Shown: piece after piece, positions 1 through 7,017 of the stretch
Layout: the number at the start of each line of letters is the position of its first letter
How positions within the stretch are numbered: position 1 is the first letter of the stretch
DNA from: Thermodesulfovibrionales bacterium
GTDB taxonomy: Bacteria > Nitrospirota > Thermodesulfovibrionia > Thermodesulfovibrionales > Dissulfurispiraceae
DNA length: 64,000 nucleotides
Assembly (NCBI GenBank): GCA_020062545.1
Contig: JAGUWD010000001.1
Coordinates: 62,001-126,000 of the forward strand
Direction: 5' to 3'
Position numbers and translations under genes: made by a program
Notes under the pieces: generated by a model
Database searches by the model: none
What the model saw: the letters and a program-made list of their open reading frames with translations, nothing else
Told to the model about the DNA's origin: nothing

Positions 1-1
1 C

Positions 2-172
2 ATTGTGTTTTATTCGTCCAATGATGAGGATAGCCTGAGAAAAGCCGCATCTGAGTATGGAGTAAGAGGATATATATGCAAAGGAGATGTCTGTAACATG
101 CGGAGGAAGATTGCTGTTTACCTGAGCCAGAATCAATATGAACAATTTCAGGCAAATTTAACCTTAGCTTAA
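2..172 (+). CDS. Response regulator receiver domain, C-terminal fragment
   Basis: This is the 3' end of a gene that begins before the window. The frame is open from base 2 to a TAA at 170-172. The translated end reads VFYSSNDEDSLRKAA, then GVRGYICKGD, which matches the beta4-alpha4-beta5 part of a CheY-like receiver domain: the Ser/Thr switch position, then the conserved Lys in the GYICKG segment. No output domain follows, so the protein either ends with the receiver or carries any other domain upstream. The last codons overlap the Pho box of the next transcription unit. The family call is fairly secure; the specific role is unknown. Confidence 0.7.
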   Translation: MVFYSSNDEDSLRKAASEYGVRGYICKGDVCNMRRKIAVYLSQNQYEQFQANLTLA

Positions 173-200
173 TACTCGTGTAACATCCTTTTGTTATGCT
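157..200 (+). promoter_or_regulatory. Pho box with -10 element, upstream of Cys-rich genes
   Basis: Three 7-bp words at 11-bp spacing: TTTAACC (157-163), CTTAATA (168-174) and TGTAACA (179-185). TATGCT follows 9 bp later at 195-200 as the -10. The geometry (7-bp direct repeats, 4-bp spacers, -10 about one turn downstream) is that of PhoB boxes, where the box replaces the -35. The same pattern precedes pstS here, which supports the assignment. Confidence 0.75.
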
Positions 201-223
201 TTATGAAAAAACGGAGGTGCACG

Positions 224-415
224 ATGAGTTTCATGACATCAAATACAGCAGTACTTGAGGCCCTATGCCCATACTGCAATACCGAGGCAGAAATATGCAA
301 TGCTTCATGCTCGGCATTAGAGGTCGACGACAGAATGAAAATGAAATACTGTGCAAACGAGGATTATGACGACTGTCCAATATTTTTAGTAAAAAAATTA
401 CAAAAGAGGAGGTGA
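224..415 (+). CDS. Small Cys-rich protein, Pho-box associated
   Basis: A 63-residue cytoplasmic-looking protein with no signal peptide or membrane segment. The track starts at a TTG (191), but ATG 224 has a GGAGG 7 bp upstream and is preferred. Its cysteines are a CPYC pair near residue 15, two more near 25 and 29, and a C-x7-C-PIF ending. The same ending (C-x7-C, then P/S, then I/V/F, then F/Y) recurs in the next gene and in the small protein at 12269, so these are probably one family. Six Cys suggest metal or FeS binding, but no function is known. The stop overlaps the SD region of the next gene (TGATG context), so the two are probably co-translated. Confidence 0.7.
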   Translation: MSFMTSNTAVLEALCPYCNTEAEICNASCSALEVDDRMKMKYCANEDYDDCPIFLVKKLQKRR

Positions 416-420
416 TGCCG

Positions 421-588
421 ATGTGTCCAGAATTCAGAGAAGGCGTTTGCGAAATAGCAGGAATCGAACCTGCCGAGATAAAATGCACCAGCAAAGATTG
501 CTGTCTAAGCAATGACTGGGAAGAATGTTCGGTCTATATTTCACAGTTTTTCTTCGACCCTGAAAAAGAGTTTGCAACTGCAGTCTAA
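421..588 (+). CDS. Small Cys-rich protein (55 aa), below ORF-track cutoff
   Basis: An open frame MCPEFREGVCE... ending FATAV at TAA 586-588. ATG 421 lies 8 bp after AGAGGAGG. ATG 415 would overlap the upstream stop but sits too close to the SD. The Cys pattern is C near 2, C near 10, C, then CC, then C-x7-C-SVY. The final motif has the same spacing as in the gene just upstream. A rho-independent terminator follows 25 bp later, so the transcription unit is two genes long. The function is not recognised. Pho control is inferred from the box at 157-185. Confidence 0.65.
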   Translation: MCPEFREGVCEIAGIEPAEIKCTSKDCCLSNDWEECSVYISQFFFDPEKEFATAV

Positions 589-612
589 CTTCACAACACT
601 CCCCCAACTCAA

Positions 613-646
613 AGGCCATGGAGACAATCCCGTGGCCTCTTTTTTT
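613..646 (+). terminator. Rho-independent terminator after Cys-rich pair
   Basis: The AGGCCA/TGGCCT stem (613-618 with 633-638) encloses a short loop and is followed by CTTTTTTT. It closes the 224-588 transcription unit just before the next Pho box. Confidence 0.75.
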
Positions 647-660
647 ACTCTTCTTTTAAA

Positions 661-705
661 TTTAACGCTGATTTAATAATCCTGTAACAAAATAGTTGCT
701 AATCT
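661..705 (+). promoter_or_regulatory. Pho box and -10 of phoH-like gene
   Basis: TTTAACG (661-667), TTTAATA (672-678) and TGTAACA (683-689) with 4-bp spacers, then 10 bp to TAATCT (700-705) as -10. The predicted transcript has a leader of about 210 nt before the TTG start at 925. The leader contains a weak GATAAA/TTTATC hairpin and an open frame that ends in the start codon (see rejected items). I see no known riboswitch. Confidence 0.75.
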
Positions 706-924
706 ATTCAAAGATAGATACAATTAAGGCAAAAGATATAATAAGGGAGGCGCAACAGTACCGAACTTGGAAAGATGGTCTAAAAAAGGCTATCAGAGAT
801 TTAGCCAGCCTTCATCCCCGATAAAGGTTATTTTATCCCTTTTTAATAAACAACCGTTTTTCTTTGAATCAGCTCGCTCAAATAAAATTAAAAATATCTG
901 CCTTTTAAAATCAGGAGGTGCGCC

Positions 925-2223
925 TTGAGAAAAACCTTTGTCCTTGACACCAATGTCTTAATCCACGACCCTGAGAGCATATTTAAATTCGAAGAAAATG
1001 ATGTTGTTATTCCAATGATTGTCATCGAAGAACTGGACAGATTGAAAAAAGGACACGGTGAGATAGCCTACTCTGCAAGGCATGCATTAAAAAATATAGA
1101 TAGCCTTCGGGAAAATGGCAATATTGCAGCAGGAGTACCGCTGGAAGCAGGAGGAACCATAACCATAGAATACATCCCTCACTTCAGCGACATCCTTTCC
1201 CCTGACAATGCAATCATCAAGACAGCACTGCATATCATGGAAAATACAAATAAAGACAAGTACAAACCTGTCATTCTGGTCTCAAAGGACACTGCTGTAA
1301 GAATAAAGGCTGAATCTGTGGGACTTTATACGGAAGATTATAAAAATGACAAGACAGTCATATTCCAAAGTTATGGAATTGTACTTAATGACAATGACTA
1401 TACAAACGGCATATTGTCCGTAAGGTATAAACAAACAGGGGAAGACATTTACAGATTGCAGGGAGAAGATAAACAAACAAAGATAAAAAGGGGCAAGTCC
1501 CTCGAAAATATCCTCCCTAAGAACATCGAGCAGGAGTGCGCCATAGACGCTCTAACCAATCCCAATGTAGAAATAGTAGCGTTGACCGGATCTGCAGGAA
1601 CAGGCAAGACACTGCTTGCGCTGGCTGCAGGAATACACCAGACAACAAAAAGATCTCCTCTTTATGAACAGGTGCTTGTGGCAAGGCCTGTTGTTCCCAT
1701 GGGCAATGACCTCGGTTATTTACCTGGAGATATCGATGACAAACTCGCACCATGGATGCAGCCGATCTTCGATAATCTGGAAGTCATTGTCAACACACCT
1801 GCAGGACAGTTCAAGGACAACACAGCCATATCCAAATATAAAAATTATCAGTACCTCATTGATTCAGGGGTTTTGCATGTAGAGGCGCTAACATACATCA
1901 GGGGCAGGAGCCTTCCTAAAAGGTATTTCATTATAGATGAGGCGCAGAATCTAAGACCCCTTGACATCAAGACCATTATCACAAGGTGTGGAGAAGGCAC
2001 AAAGATAGTATTCACAGGTGATTTAAACCAGATAGACACACCATACCTCGATGCCATGAGCAACGGGCTCTCTTATCTCATAAGCCGTTTTATAAATGAA
2101 GAAAATTTCTGCTACCTTAATTTGAAGGACAGTGTCAGGTCAAGGCTGGCTGAACAGGGTGCAAGGCTGCTCCAGAGCTTTTCAGCATCCATTAATATTT
2201 CACGCTATATGAATAAAGAATAG
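925..2223 (+). CDS. phoH2: PIN-PhoH fusion ATPase (PhoH2 type)
   Basis: 432 residues. An N-terminal PIN ribonuclease domain (about 1-135) starts with VLDTNVL and has the acidic residues typical of PIN nucleases (DTN, then IVIEELD). The C-terminal PhoH/RecD-like ATPase (about 200-420) has Walker A TGSAGTGKT near 221 and Walker B FIIDEAQ near 327. PhoH2 proteins of this architecture are reported to unwind and cleave RNA. The start is TTG with AGGAGG 7 bp upstream; it is in frame and gives the full PIN domain. It stands alone between a Pho box and the next Pho-controlled unit, so phosphate-starvation induction is expected, as for the family namesake phoH. Confidence 0.9.
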   Translation: MRKTFVLDTNVLIHDPESIFKFEENDVVIPMIVIEELDRLKKGHGEIAYSARHALKNIDSLRENGNIAAGVPLEAGGTITIEYIPHFSDILSPDNAIIKTALHIMENTNKDKYKPVILVSKDTAVRIKAESVGLYTEDYKNDKTVIFQSYGIVLNDNDYTNGILSVRYKQTGEDIYRLQGEDKQTKIKRGKSLENILPKNIEQECAIDALTNPNVEIVALTGSAGTGKTLLALAAGIHQTTKRSPLYEQVLVARPVVPMGNDLGYLPGDIDDKLAPWMQPIFDNLEVIVNTPAGQFKDNTAISKYKNYQYLIDSGVLHVEALTYIRGRSLPKRYFIIDEAQNLRPLDIKTIITRCGEGTKIVFTGDLNQIDTPYLDAMSNGLSYLISRFINEENFCYLNLKDSVRSRLAEQGARLLQSFSASINISRYMNKE

Positions 2224-2232
2224 CATTTCAAA

Positions 2233-2272
2233 TTTAACAAATTTTTCATCTGCCTGTAATAATTCTGTAATA
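2233..2272 (+). promoter_or_regulatory. Pho box upstream of SAP-like gene
   Basis: Four words at 11-bp steps: TTTAACA (2233), TTTCATC (2244), TGTAATA (2255) and TGTAATA (2266). The second is the weakest. AT-rich sequence with TTATTG/TATTTA follows as a possible -10 region. It lies immediately after phoH2. Confidence 0.65.
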
Positions 2273-2332
2273 AAGTTATTGTTATTATTTAATAAGTAAT
2301 CCACAGATATTCATACTTCTTTGGAGGGAAAA

Positions 2333-2521
2333 ATGAAACTGCAGGAAATCAAGGTAATTGCTAAAAGCAAGGGTGTTAAAGACATCAATACAAAAAAGGC
2401 TGATCTCATCAGAGCTATCCAGAAAATAGAAGGAAATTCAGATTGTTTTGGCAGTATAAAGGCAAATGGATGCAGTCAGATGGACTGCCTCTGGAGAGAA
2501 GATTGTTTAACAACATCATAA
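2333..2521 (+). CDS. Small SAP/Rho-N-like protein with Cys tail
   Basis: 62 residues from ATG 2333, which has GGAGGG 5 bp upstream; the TTG at 2321 in the track sits on the SD itself and is rejected. Residues 1-32 (MKLQEIKVIAKSKGV, then KKADLIRAIQ) match the helix-extended-helix of SAP or Rho N-terminal domains, which usually bind nucleic acid. The C-terminal 25 residues hold four Cys (CFG, CSQMDC, CLTTS), a possible metal site. The next Cys-rich gene begins 12 bp later, so an operon under the 2233 Pho box is likely. Nucleic-acid binding is inferred only from the short N-terminal motif. Confidence 0.65.
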   Translation: MKLQEIKVIAKSKGVKDINTKKADLIRAIQKIEGNSDCFGSIKANGCSQMDCLWREDCLTTS

Positions 2522-2533
2522 ACAGGAGGGATC

Positions 2534-2794
2534 ATGTTCAGGGCTATTGTATTTAGGTGTCCTCATTTAAAAGGAAGCAATGATGGTGCAAGGTGCGATG
2601 CAGCATTATGCATTGCTGAAAACAATCTCATAAAACATATGGAAGATGCCGATATAAAGCTGTGCATCAATAAAAAAAGACGCTTCGAGGCATGTTATAT
2701 CTATTTCGATGAATTAAGAAGAACAGCCATTAGCAGACTTCCCATAGAAACCCGATCACTTGACAGCCGTCCACACACCTTCAGCAGTCTATGA
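2534..2794 (+). CDS. Small Cys-rich protein
   Basis: 86 residues. ATG 2534 follows AGGAGG, 6 bp upstream. CPHLKG near residue 9 is followed by Cys near 21, 26, 43 and 53, and the segment ends with C-x9-C-YIYF. That is the same arrangement as the other Pho-linked Cys-rich proteins here (at 224, 421, 12269), with two extra residues in the last Cys spacing. The tail after residue 60 is polar and looks disordered. There is no signal peptide. It is the second gene of the SAP-like unit; the next Pho box begins 2 bp after its stop. Function unknown. Confidence 0.65.
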   Translation: MFRAIVFRCPHLKGSNDGARCDAALCIAENNLIKHMEDADIKLCINKKRRFEACYIYFDELRRTAISRLPIETRSLDSRPHTFSSL

Positions 2795-2796
2795 GA

Positions 2797-2852
2797 TGTA
2801 ACAAAATTTTAACAATGCCTTAATAAATGTGTAACCATTGTCTTTATATAAT
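2797..2852 (+). promoter_or_regulatory. Four-repeat Pho box with TATAAT -10
   Basis: TGTAACA (2797), TTTAACA (2808), CTTAATA (2819) and TGTAACC (2830) with exact 4-bp spacers, then 10 bp to TATAAT (2847-2852). Transcription should start at about 2858-2860, which coincides with the ATG of the zinc-ribbon gene. Confidence 0.8.
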
Positions 2853-2857
2853 TAAGT

Positions 2858-3154
2858 ATGACTACATTGCAAATACCAACAGAAACCTCAGTAAGTTGCC
2901 CTATCTGTAATTCAGAAGCCATTTACAAATATGGGAGAACAAGGACCGGAAAGCAGAGATTCCAGTGCCTTATGTGCGGAAGGCAATTCAGTTATGGTGC
3001 AAAAAAACAAGAAATACAGGGCAAGCCAATCTGTCCTGTATGCGGCAATCCCATGCATCTCTATAAAATCGAGGGCGAGGTAATAAGGTTCAGGTGTTCG
3101 GATTACCCTGTGTGCAAGACATTTAGAAAATTCAGAATAAAGGAGGAGGATTAA
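2858..3154 (+). CDS. Double zinc-ribbon protein
   Basis: 98 residues with two Cys4 clusters: CPIC...CLMCG (about 14-43) and CPVCG...CSDYPVC (about 57-86). The first half (YGRTRTGKQRFQC) resembles the InsA-like zinc ribbon found in IS1-type transposases and in phage or regulatory proteins. There is no catalytic transposase domain and no terminal inverted repeats nearby, so it is read as a free-standing DNA- or RNA-binding ribbon. No SD is visible, and the predicted transcription start falls on the ATG, so translation may be leaderless. The HMA2 gene follows after 2 bp. Function unknown; Pho control is inferred. Confidence 0.7.
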   Translation: MTTLQIPTETSVSCPICNSEAIYKYGRTRTGKQRFQCLMCGRQFSYGAKKQEIQGKPICPVCGNPMHLYKIEGEVIRFRCSDYPVCKTFRKFRIKEED

Positions 3155-3156
3155 TT

Positions 3157-3528
3157 ATGAGCTATTACATGCACAATGTCCCGGGAAGGCTGAGGATTAA
3201 AAGCCCTGTTATCAAAAACAACAAGAATGTGGCAGACGAACTGAAAAAGACCCTCAGTATGCTTCATGGTATTGCTACTGTTGATATAAACCTCACAACC
3301 GGCAGTCTCCTCGTAAATTATAATTCCATGTCGGTAAAGCACACCGATATCGTGGACATCTTGCAGAGAAAGGGCTACTTCGATGCATCAAAGGCTGTGA
3401 ACAACGATGAATATTTACATAAAGCAGCATCAAAGGCAGGCGCTGTAATCGGGAAATCAATCTTCGGCGCATTTGCAGGAATGGCATTGGAAGGAACACC
3501 CCTGGCGTTTCTGGCCATCTTGATATAA
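3157..3528 (+). CDS. HMA2-type domain small membrane protein
   Basis: 123 residues from an ATG preceded by GGAGGA. Residues 1-70 form a ferredoxin-like HMA2 domain starting HNVPGRLRIK. That signature lacks the CxxC metal site of classical heavy-metal domains. The C-terminus (GAFAGMALEGTPLAFLAILI) is hydrophobic and could be a membrane anchor. Three further proteins here share the xxGRxRxK/E start: those at 10955 and 12004, and the N-terminus of the P-type ATPase. It is the last gene of the zinc-ribbon unit and converges on the gene ending at 3543. HMA2 proteins have no firm function; a role near cation ATPases is inferred from this neighbourhood. Confidence 0.7.
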   Translation: MSYYMHNVPGRLRIKSPVIKNNKNVADELKKTLSMLHGIATVDINLTTGSLLVNYNSMSVKHTDIVDILQRKGYFDASKAVNNDEYLHKAASKAGAVIGKSIFGAFAGMALEGTPLAFLAILI

Positions 3529-3542
3529 GTCTTTTTGCCTTA

Positions 3543-4079
3543 TTATTTTTCCTCTTTTTTCGATAGATACCATATGGCTGCTGCGCCTGCCAGTGCAGTT
3601 GCACCGGCGCCTATCCCGAATTTCCAGAGTTTCTTTCTGTTTTCAATCCTTCGCTCCATCATCTCTCTGTATCTATCTGCAACCATATCGCATCTTTTAA
3701 TATCATTTTCACAAAAATCAAATATATCCTTAAAGAGTTCGATTCTTTCTTCTAAAATCGTTTCCAATCTATTCCAGTATTTGTACTTATCCGTCTTGTC
3801 CTTTTCCTCTTTTAATGCCTTTTCCTCTTTTATGTTTTTTATAAAGCGGTCTAAGAGCGACCTGTCGGCTTCCTTGTAAATAGGAAGCTCTGGATTGTCA
3901 ATCCTTTGCAGTATAGGCCACTGGCACTTTTCTTCCAGCTTAAACAACTCAGGCAGAGACCTTTTACCAAAGTATCGGAGGATTATTGATTTTTTAATTG
4001 AGCGGTAAAAGATCTTTAATTCTTCTTCCCTGAAGTTCATGCCTTTAAAGGTCTTTAAGAATTCTTTAAGATTAATCAT
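3543..4079 (-). CDS. Unknown protein with C-terminal membrane anchor
   Basis: 178 residues, not recognised. The body is mainly helical and charged, with a Lys/Glu-rich stretch around 90-105 that suggests coiled coil. A single transmembrane segment near the C-terminus (about 155-172: [19 protein letters not shown]) is followed by KKEEK, so it is probably tail-anchored with the bulk in the cytoplasm. The start codon overlaps the arsC stop by 4 bp (ATGA), so it is the last gene of the leftward P-ATPase operon. Nothing in it suggests an arsenic-specific role. Confidence 0.55.
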   Translation of the reverse strand: MINLKEFLKTFKGMNFREEELKIFYRSIKKSIILRYFGKRSLPELFKLEEKCQWPILQRIDNPELPIYKEADRSLLDRFIKNIKEEKALKEEKDKTDKYKYWNRLETILEERIELFKDIFDFCENDIKRCDMVADRYREMMERRIENRKKLWKFGIGAGATALAGAAAIWYLSKKEEK

Positions 4080-4504
4080 TTACTCTCCTGAAGCCACTCA
4101 TCTATTTTCATTTTGATTTTATCTCTGACCTCCCTCGTCTTTGTCAGTCTTTCTTCATAATCGCCTGTAAATGAAGAGGGGTCTTCAAAGTTCCAGTGAA
4201 ACCTCTTGGTATGGCCTGGAAAGATTGGACATTTTTCTGCACTCGTCTCATCGCAAACCGTTATCACATAATGAAATAATTTCCCCTGCTTAAAAAGTTC
4301 AAAAGTACCCTTTGTTTTATTTTTTGATATATCTATCCCGGCTTCCTTCATTACCTCAACTGCCAGAGGATTCAAGATCCCCGGCTCTAATCCTGCACTC
4401 TCCGCCTCGAACCTGTCACCTCCAATAATGTTTAAAAAGGCTTCAGCCATCTGACTCCTTGCACTGTTATGTACGCACACAAAAAGAACTTTTTTCTTAT
4501 TCAT
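4076..4504 (-). CDS. arsC: Arsenate reductase, low-MW phosphatase fold
   Basis: 142 residues. The N-terminal loop [14 protein letters not shown] is the C-x5-R phosphate/arsenate-binding loop of thioredoxin-coupled ArsC, and the distal Cys in VITVCDET and near KCPIF supply candidates for the disulfide cascade. DPSSF near 110 matches the family. It reduces arsenate to arsenite in the cytoplasm. It sits in a leftward operon behind a Pho box: the SD AGGAGG lies inside the end of the DUF3562 gene and the frames overlap by 8 bp. Induction under low phosphate would make sense because arsenate then enters through Pst. No arsR or arsB is visible nearby. Confidence 0.88.
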   Translation of the reverse strand: MNKKKVLFVCVHNSARSQMAEAFLNIIGGDRFEAESAGLEPGILNPLAVEVMKEAGIDISKNKTKGTFELFKQGKLFHYVITVCDETSAEKCPIFPGHTKRFHWNFEDPSSFTGDYEERLTKTREVRDKIKMKIDEWLQESK

Positions 4505-4820
4505 TGAGTATCCTCCTGTTTTTCCTCACATTCAGCAAATACTCGGCCCTTCTGCTTACAAGAATGGGCAGAAAGTCTTTAACCTTAGCCCCTTTCTTAA
4601 ACCGCCTCAATACTATCTCATAGACTCTTTCCACATCCTCAACAGAGTCCCCGATGCGCTGGGCAAGCATCTCAACTGCATTCAGATGCAGTTTTCTCTC
4701 GGTCTCGTCATCGTATAAACAGAAAACAGACGACAGACTTTTAGAAGACAGATTTTTTTTATCTGTTTTCTGTTCCCTGTCTTCTGTCTTCTGATCTCTG
4801 AAAGTCTCCGTCACAGCCAT
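4497..4820 (-). CDS. DUF3562-like small protein with repeat insert
   Basis: 107 residues from the ATG at 4820, which overlaps the corA end and has GAGG just upstream; the longer ORF in the track runs into corA. The C-terminal half ([33 protein letters not shown], in part) resembles DUF3562, a short helical domain often encoded beside cation transporters. Residues 8-33 are low-complexity ([10 protein letters not shown], then SSKSLSSVF). They are encoded by an imperfect palindrome of tctgtcttctg-like words and look like an in-frame insertion. Function unknown. Confidence 0.6.
   Translation of the reverse strand: MAVTETFRDQKTEDREQKTDKKNLSSKSLSSVFCLYDDETERKLHLNAVEMLAQRIGDSVEDVERVYEIVLRRFKKGAKVKDFLPILVSRRAEYLLNVRKNRRILNE
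4718..4797. repeat. In-frame palindromic repeat in DUF3562 gene
   Basis: CAGAAAACAGA (4720-4730) pairs with TCTGTTTTCTG (4762-4772) around an A/T-rich centre, with extra tctgtcttct words flanking. It is a multiple of three in effect, since the reading frame stays open through it. Confidence 0.65.
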
Positions 4821-5800
4821 CTCAACCTCTTGAATACGATGTACATCAAAAACACAGGCAAAATCGAGACAATAACAATCACCCAGAATGTAGTATACGG
4901 ACCCATGAATGTCCATGGATTGCCCGTTCCTCCCGGAACATTTACATTCATGCCAAAGAATGTGCCTAAAATGGTAGCAGGAATGGAGAGTGTAAAAACA
5001 ATGGTCAAAAGGGCAAGTATTTTGTTTGTCCTGTCAGAACTGATGATAAAGTCCGTATCCTTGTAAATTTCTATTGTCTCCTTGCACTCCTCAAGGATTG
5101 CCCATGCCTTGTCAATATAGTCCGAAAGATCGCTGAAATAAACACCTATGTCGCCGTTCGAAAATTTATGAATCATCTTCTCAAGGTCGTGGACAACAAC
5201 CCTCAGAGATGAAACCACCCTTCTGATGTTTGCTATATTGTGCCTCAGTTCTGTAACTTCCCTGACAGCATCCGTCTTTTCATCAAAGACCTTATCCTCT
5301 ATTTCTTCAATCTCGGAGATTACCCTGCGGAGCATGAGCATGATGTTTTCAATGAGGGCATGGACTATCTCATAAAGCAAGAATGTGGGCGAACATCCCA
5401 TGTATTCATCATGGGCTTCTTCGTCTTTTTTGCAGTTCTGGAAAATCCTGTTTATCGGCTTCAACTCGCCTGAATGAACGGTAACCAAGAAATCCCTGCC
5501 TAAAAATATGCCCACCTGTGACGGTATGGAAAACTTTTTTTCCTTCAGGTATCGTGGGAAATGGAGGATTATAAATAGATAGTCTTTATATTCGTCTATC
5601 TTTGGAAGCTGGGTCTTTGATATGCAGTCCTCCACATCGAGGTGGTGAAAGTGATACATCTCCAAAAGGGAATTCAATATGGACGGCGTTGGGTTATCTA
5701 TGTTTATCCATACAAAGTTTTTCCCTTTTATGCTCTTTAATTGCAGTTCCTGCACTCCTGCTGAACTAATACCTTCGCCTTCCCTATGGTAATCGGTCAT
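4811..5800 (-). CDS. corA: CorA family divalent-cation transporter
   Basis: 329 residues. A large N-terminal cytoplasmic domain is followed by two C-terminal transmembrane helices. The signature GMN (FFGMNVNVPGG) follows TM1 near residue 286, and the C-terminus RLRWL is basic, as in CorA. It moves Mg2+ (or Co2+/Ni2+) across the inner membrane. The gene begins immediately after the metK stop, with GAGG at 8 bp, and its end overlaps the DUF3562 start. It therefore belongs to the operon driven by the 10915-10954 Pho box. Mg2+ is the main counter-ion of ATP and polyphosphate, which may explain the linkage (inference). Confidence 0.9.
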   Translation of the reverse strand: MTDYHREGEGISSAGVQELQLKSIKGKNFVWINIDNPTPSILNSLLEMYHFHHLDVEDCISKTQLPKIDEYKDYLFIILHFPRYLKEKKFSIPSQVGIFLGRDFLVTVHSGELKPINRIFQNCKKDEEAHDEYMGCSPTFLLYEIVHALIENIMLMLRRVISEIEEIEDKVFDEKTDAVREVTELRHNIANIRRVVSSLRVVVHDLEKMIHKFSNGDIGVYFSDLSDYIDKAWAILEECKETIEIYKDTDFIISSDRTNKILALLTIVFTLSIPATILGTFFGMNVNVPGGTGNPWTFMGPYTTFWVIVIVSILPVFLMYIVFKRLRWL

Positions 5801-7009
5801 TTACATCGCCTCTTGCCTCAATATTTCAGCCTTATCCGTCAATTCCCATGGAAGACCTATATCCATTCTTCCTACATGTCCGTAGACTGCGAGCTTTCTG
5901 TAAAATCCGCCTTTAATAATAGATGGGAGGTATCTCAGGTTAAACTGTTTTATTATTCCTGCGAGTCTGAAGTCAAAATATTTCTCTAATCTTGCGGCAA
6001 TCTCCTCGTCAGGAATCCTGCCTGTGCCAAATGTCTCTACCTGGATGCTCACAGGCATTGAAAGACCTATGGAATAGCTGAGTTGAACCTCGCACTCATC
6101 GGCAAGTCCTGCTGCAACCACATTCTTTGCTGCATAGCGGGCTGCGTAGGCGCCTATCCTGTCAATCCTCAAAGGGTCTTTGCCGCTCAGCGCTGAACCG
6201 CTGTGCCTTGAATATTCTCCGTATGTGTCAACGGCATTTTTCCTGCCTGTAAGACCGGAGTGTACGGATGGGCCGCCCGTGATAACCAAACCTTCGGGAT
6301 TTATGAATATCCCTGTCCTGTTATCTGCTTTTATATCTTCATCATATAATACGGGACCGATCACATGCTCTACCATGTCATCCCGCAATCTCTTCAGATC
6401 AGGACCTCCAGATGCGGCCGGCATGGACTGACTTGCAATTATGGTTATGGAGTGAATGCGATATGGCCTGCCATTTTTATACTCCACCCCAACCTGTGTC
6501 TTTCCGTCGGGCTCAAGATAAGGGAGAACGTGCTGAAATCTGACGGATGTAAGACGTCTTGCCAGCTTGTGGGCAAGCCATACAGGCATAGGCATATACG
6601 AGGCAGTTTGATTGCACGCAAACCCGAAGACCGTTGCCTGATCATAGGCTGGTATCCTGTCTATCTCCTCTTCGGAGAGGGTTCTCTCATCGATAAAATA
6701 TTCTCTTTCCCGCCTCGATTCTTTAAGTCCTGTGAGAATACTACATGTCTTTGCGTTGAAGGTATTCCCTGTGTATCCAATCTGGCTGATCACCTGTCTG
6801 GCTATATTCGGAAAATCCACGGCAGCGCCAGATTCAAACCTCGCTGCTATAAATACAATGTTTGTAAAGACCGCACACTCTGCCCTTATCCTCGAATAAG
6901 GGTCCTGCTGGAGAAAGTGGTCAACAATTGCATCGCTTATCTGATCGCAGAGTTTGTCAGGATGCCCCTCTGTCACAGACTCGGATGTAAACATAAAGTC
7001 CTTCTTCAT
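5801..7009 (-). CDS. metK: S-adenosylmethionine synthetase, divergent paralogue
   Basis: 402 residues along the full MetK fold: SESVTEGHPDK at the N-terminus, FGFACNQT centrally, GGP...SGLTGRK near 240, SGKDP and a C-terminal GHVGR. MetK makes SAM from ATP and methionine. Several canonical positions differ. GDQG is YDQA, and the GD of GGPxGDxGLTGRK is VH, losing an Asp counted among catalytic-site residues in E. coli MetK. The GGGAFSGKDP loop reads SGSALSGKDP. So it may be a specialised paralogue, possibly altered in activity. It lies between the P-ATPase (8 bp) and corA (0 bp) in the Pho-linked operon, an unusual place for a housekeeping gene. Confidence 0.85.
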   Translation of the reverse strand: MKKDFMFTSESVTEGHPDKLCDQISDAIVDHFLQQDPYSRIRAECAVFTNIVFIAARFESGAAVDFPNIARQVISQIGYTGNTFNAKTCSILTGLKESRREREYFIDERTLSEEEIDRIPAYDQATVFGFACNQTASYMPMPVWLAHKLARRLTSVRFQHVLPYLEPDGKTQVGVEYKNGRPYRIHSITIIASQSMPAASGGPDLKRLRDDMVEHVIGPVLYDEDIKADNRTGIFINPEGLVITGGPSVHSGLTGRKNAVDTYGEYSRHSGSALSGKDPLRIDRIGAYAARYAAKNVVAAGLADECEVQLSYSIGLSMPVSIQVETFGTGRIPDEEIAARLEKYFDFRLAGIIKQFNLRYLPSIIKGGFYRKLAVYGHVGRMDIGLPWELTDKAEILRQEAM

Positions 7010-7017
7010 TTTTCACC

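Noticed and set aside
763-927. Open frame in the phoH2 leader ending in the overlapping TTGA start (…LLKSGGAP stop)
   Set aside because: Only a TTG start with an SD about 16 bp away; no recognisable protein sequence. Could be a leader peptide but the evidence is too weak.
2858-3154. IS1-type transposase fragment
   Set aside because: Only the zinc ribbon resembles InsA; two intact Cys4 clusters, no catalytic domain, no terminal repeats, and a good Pho promoter argue for a stand-alone gene.
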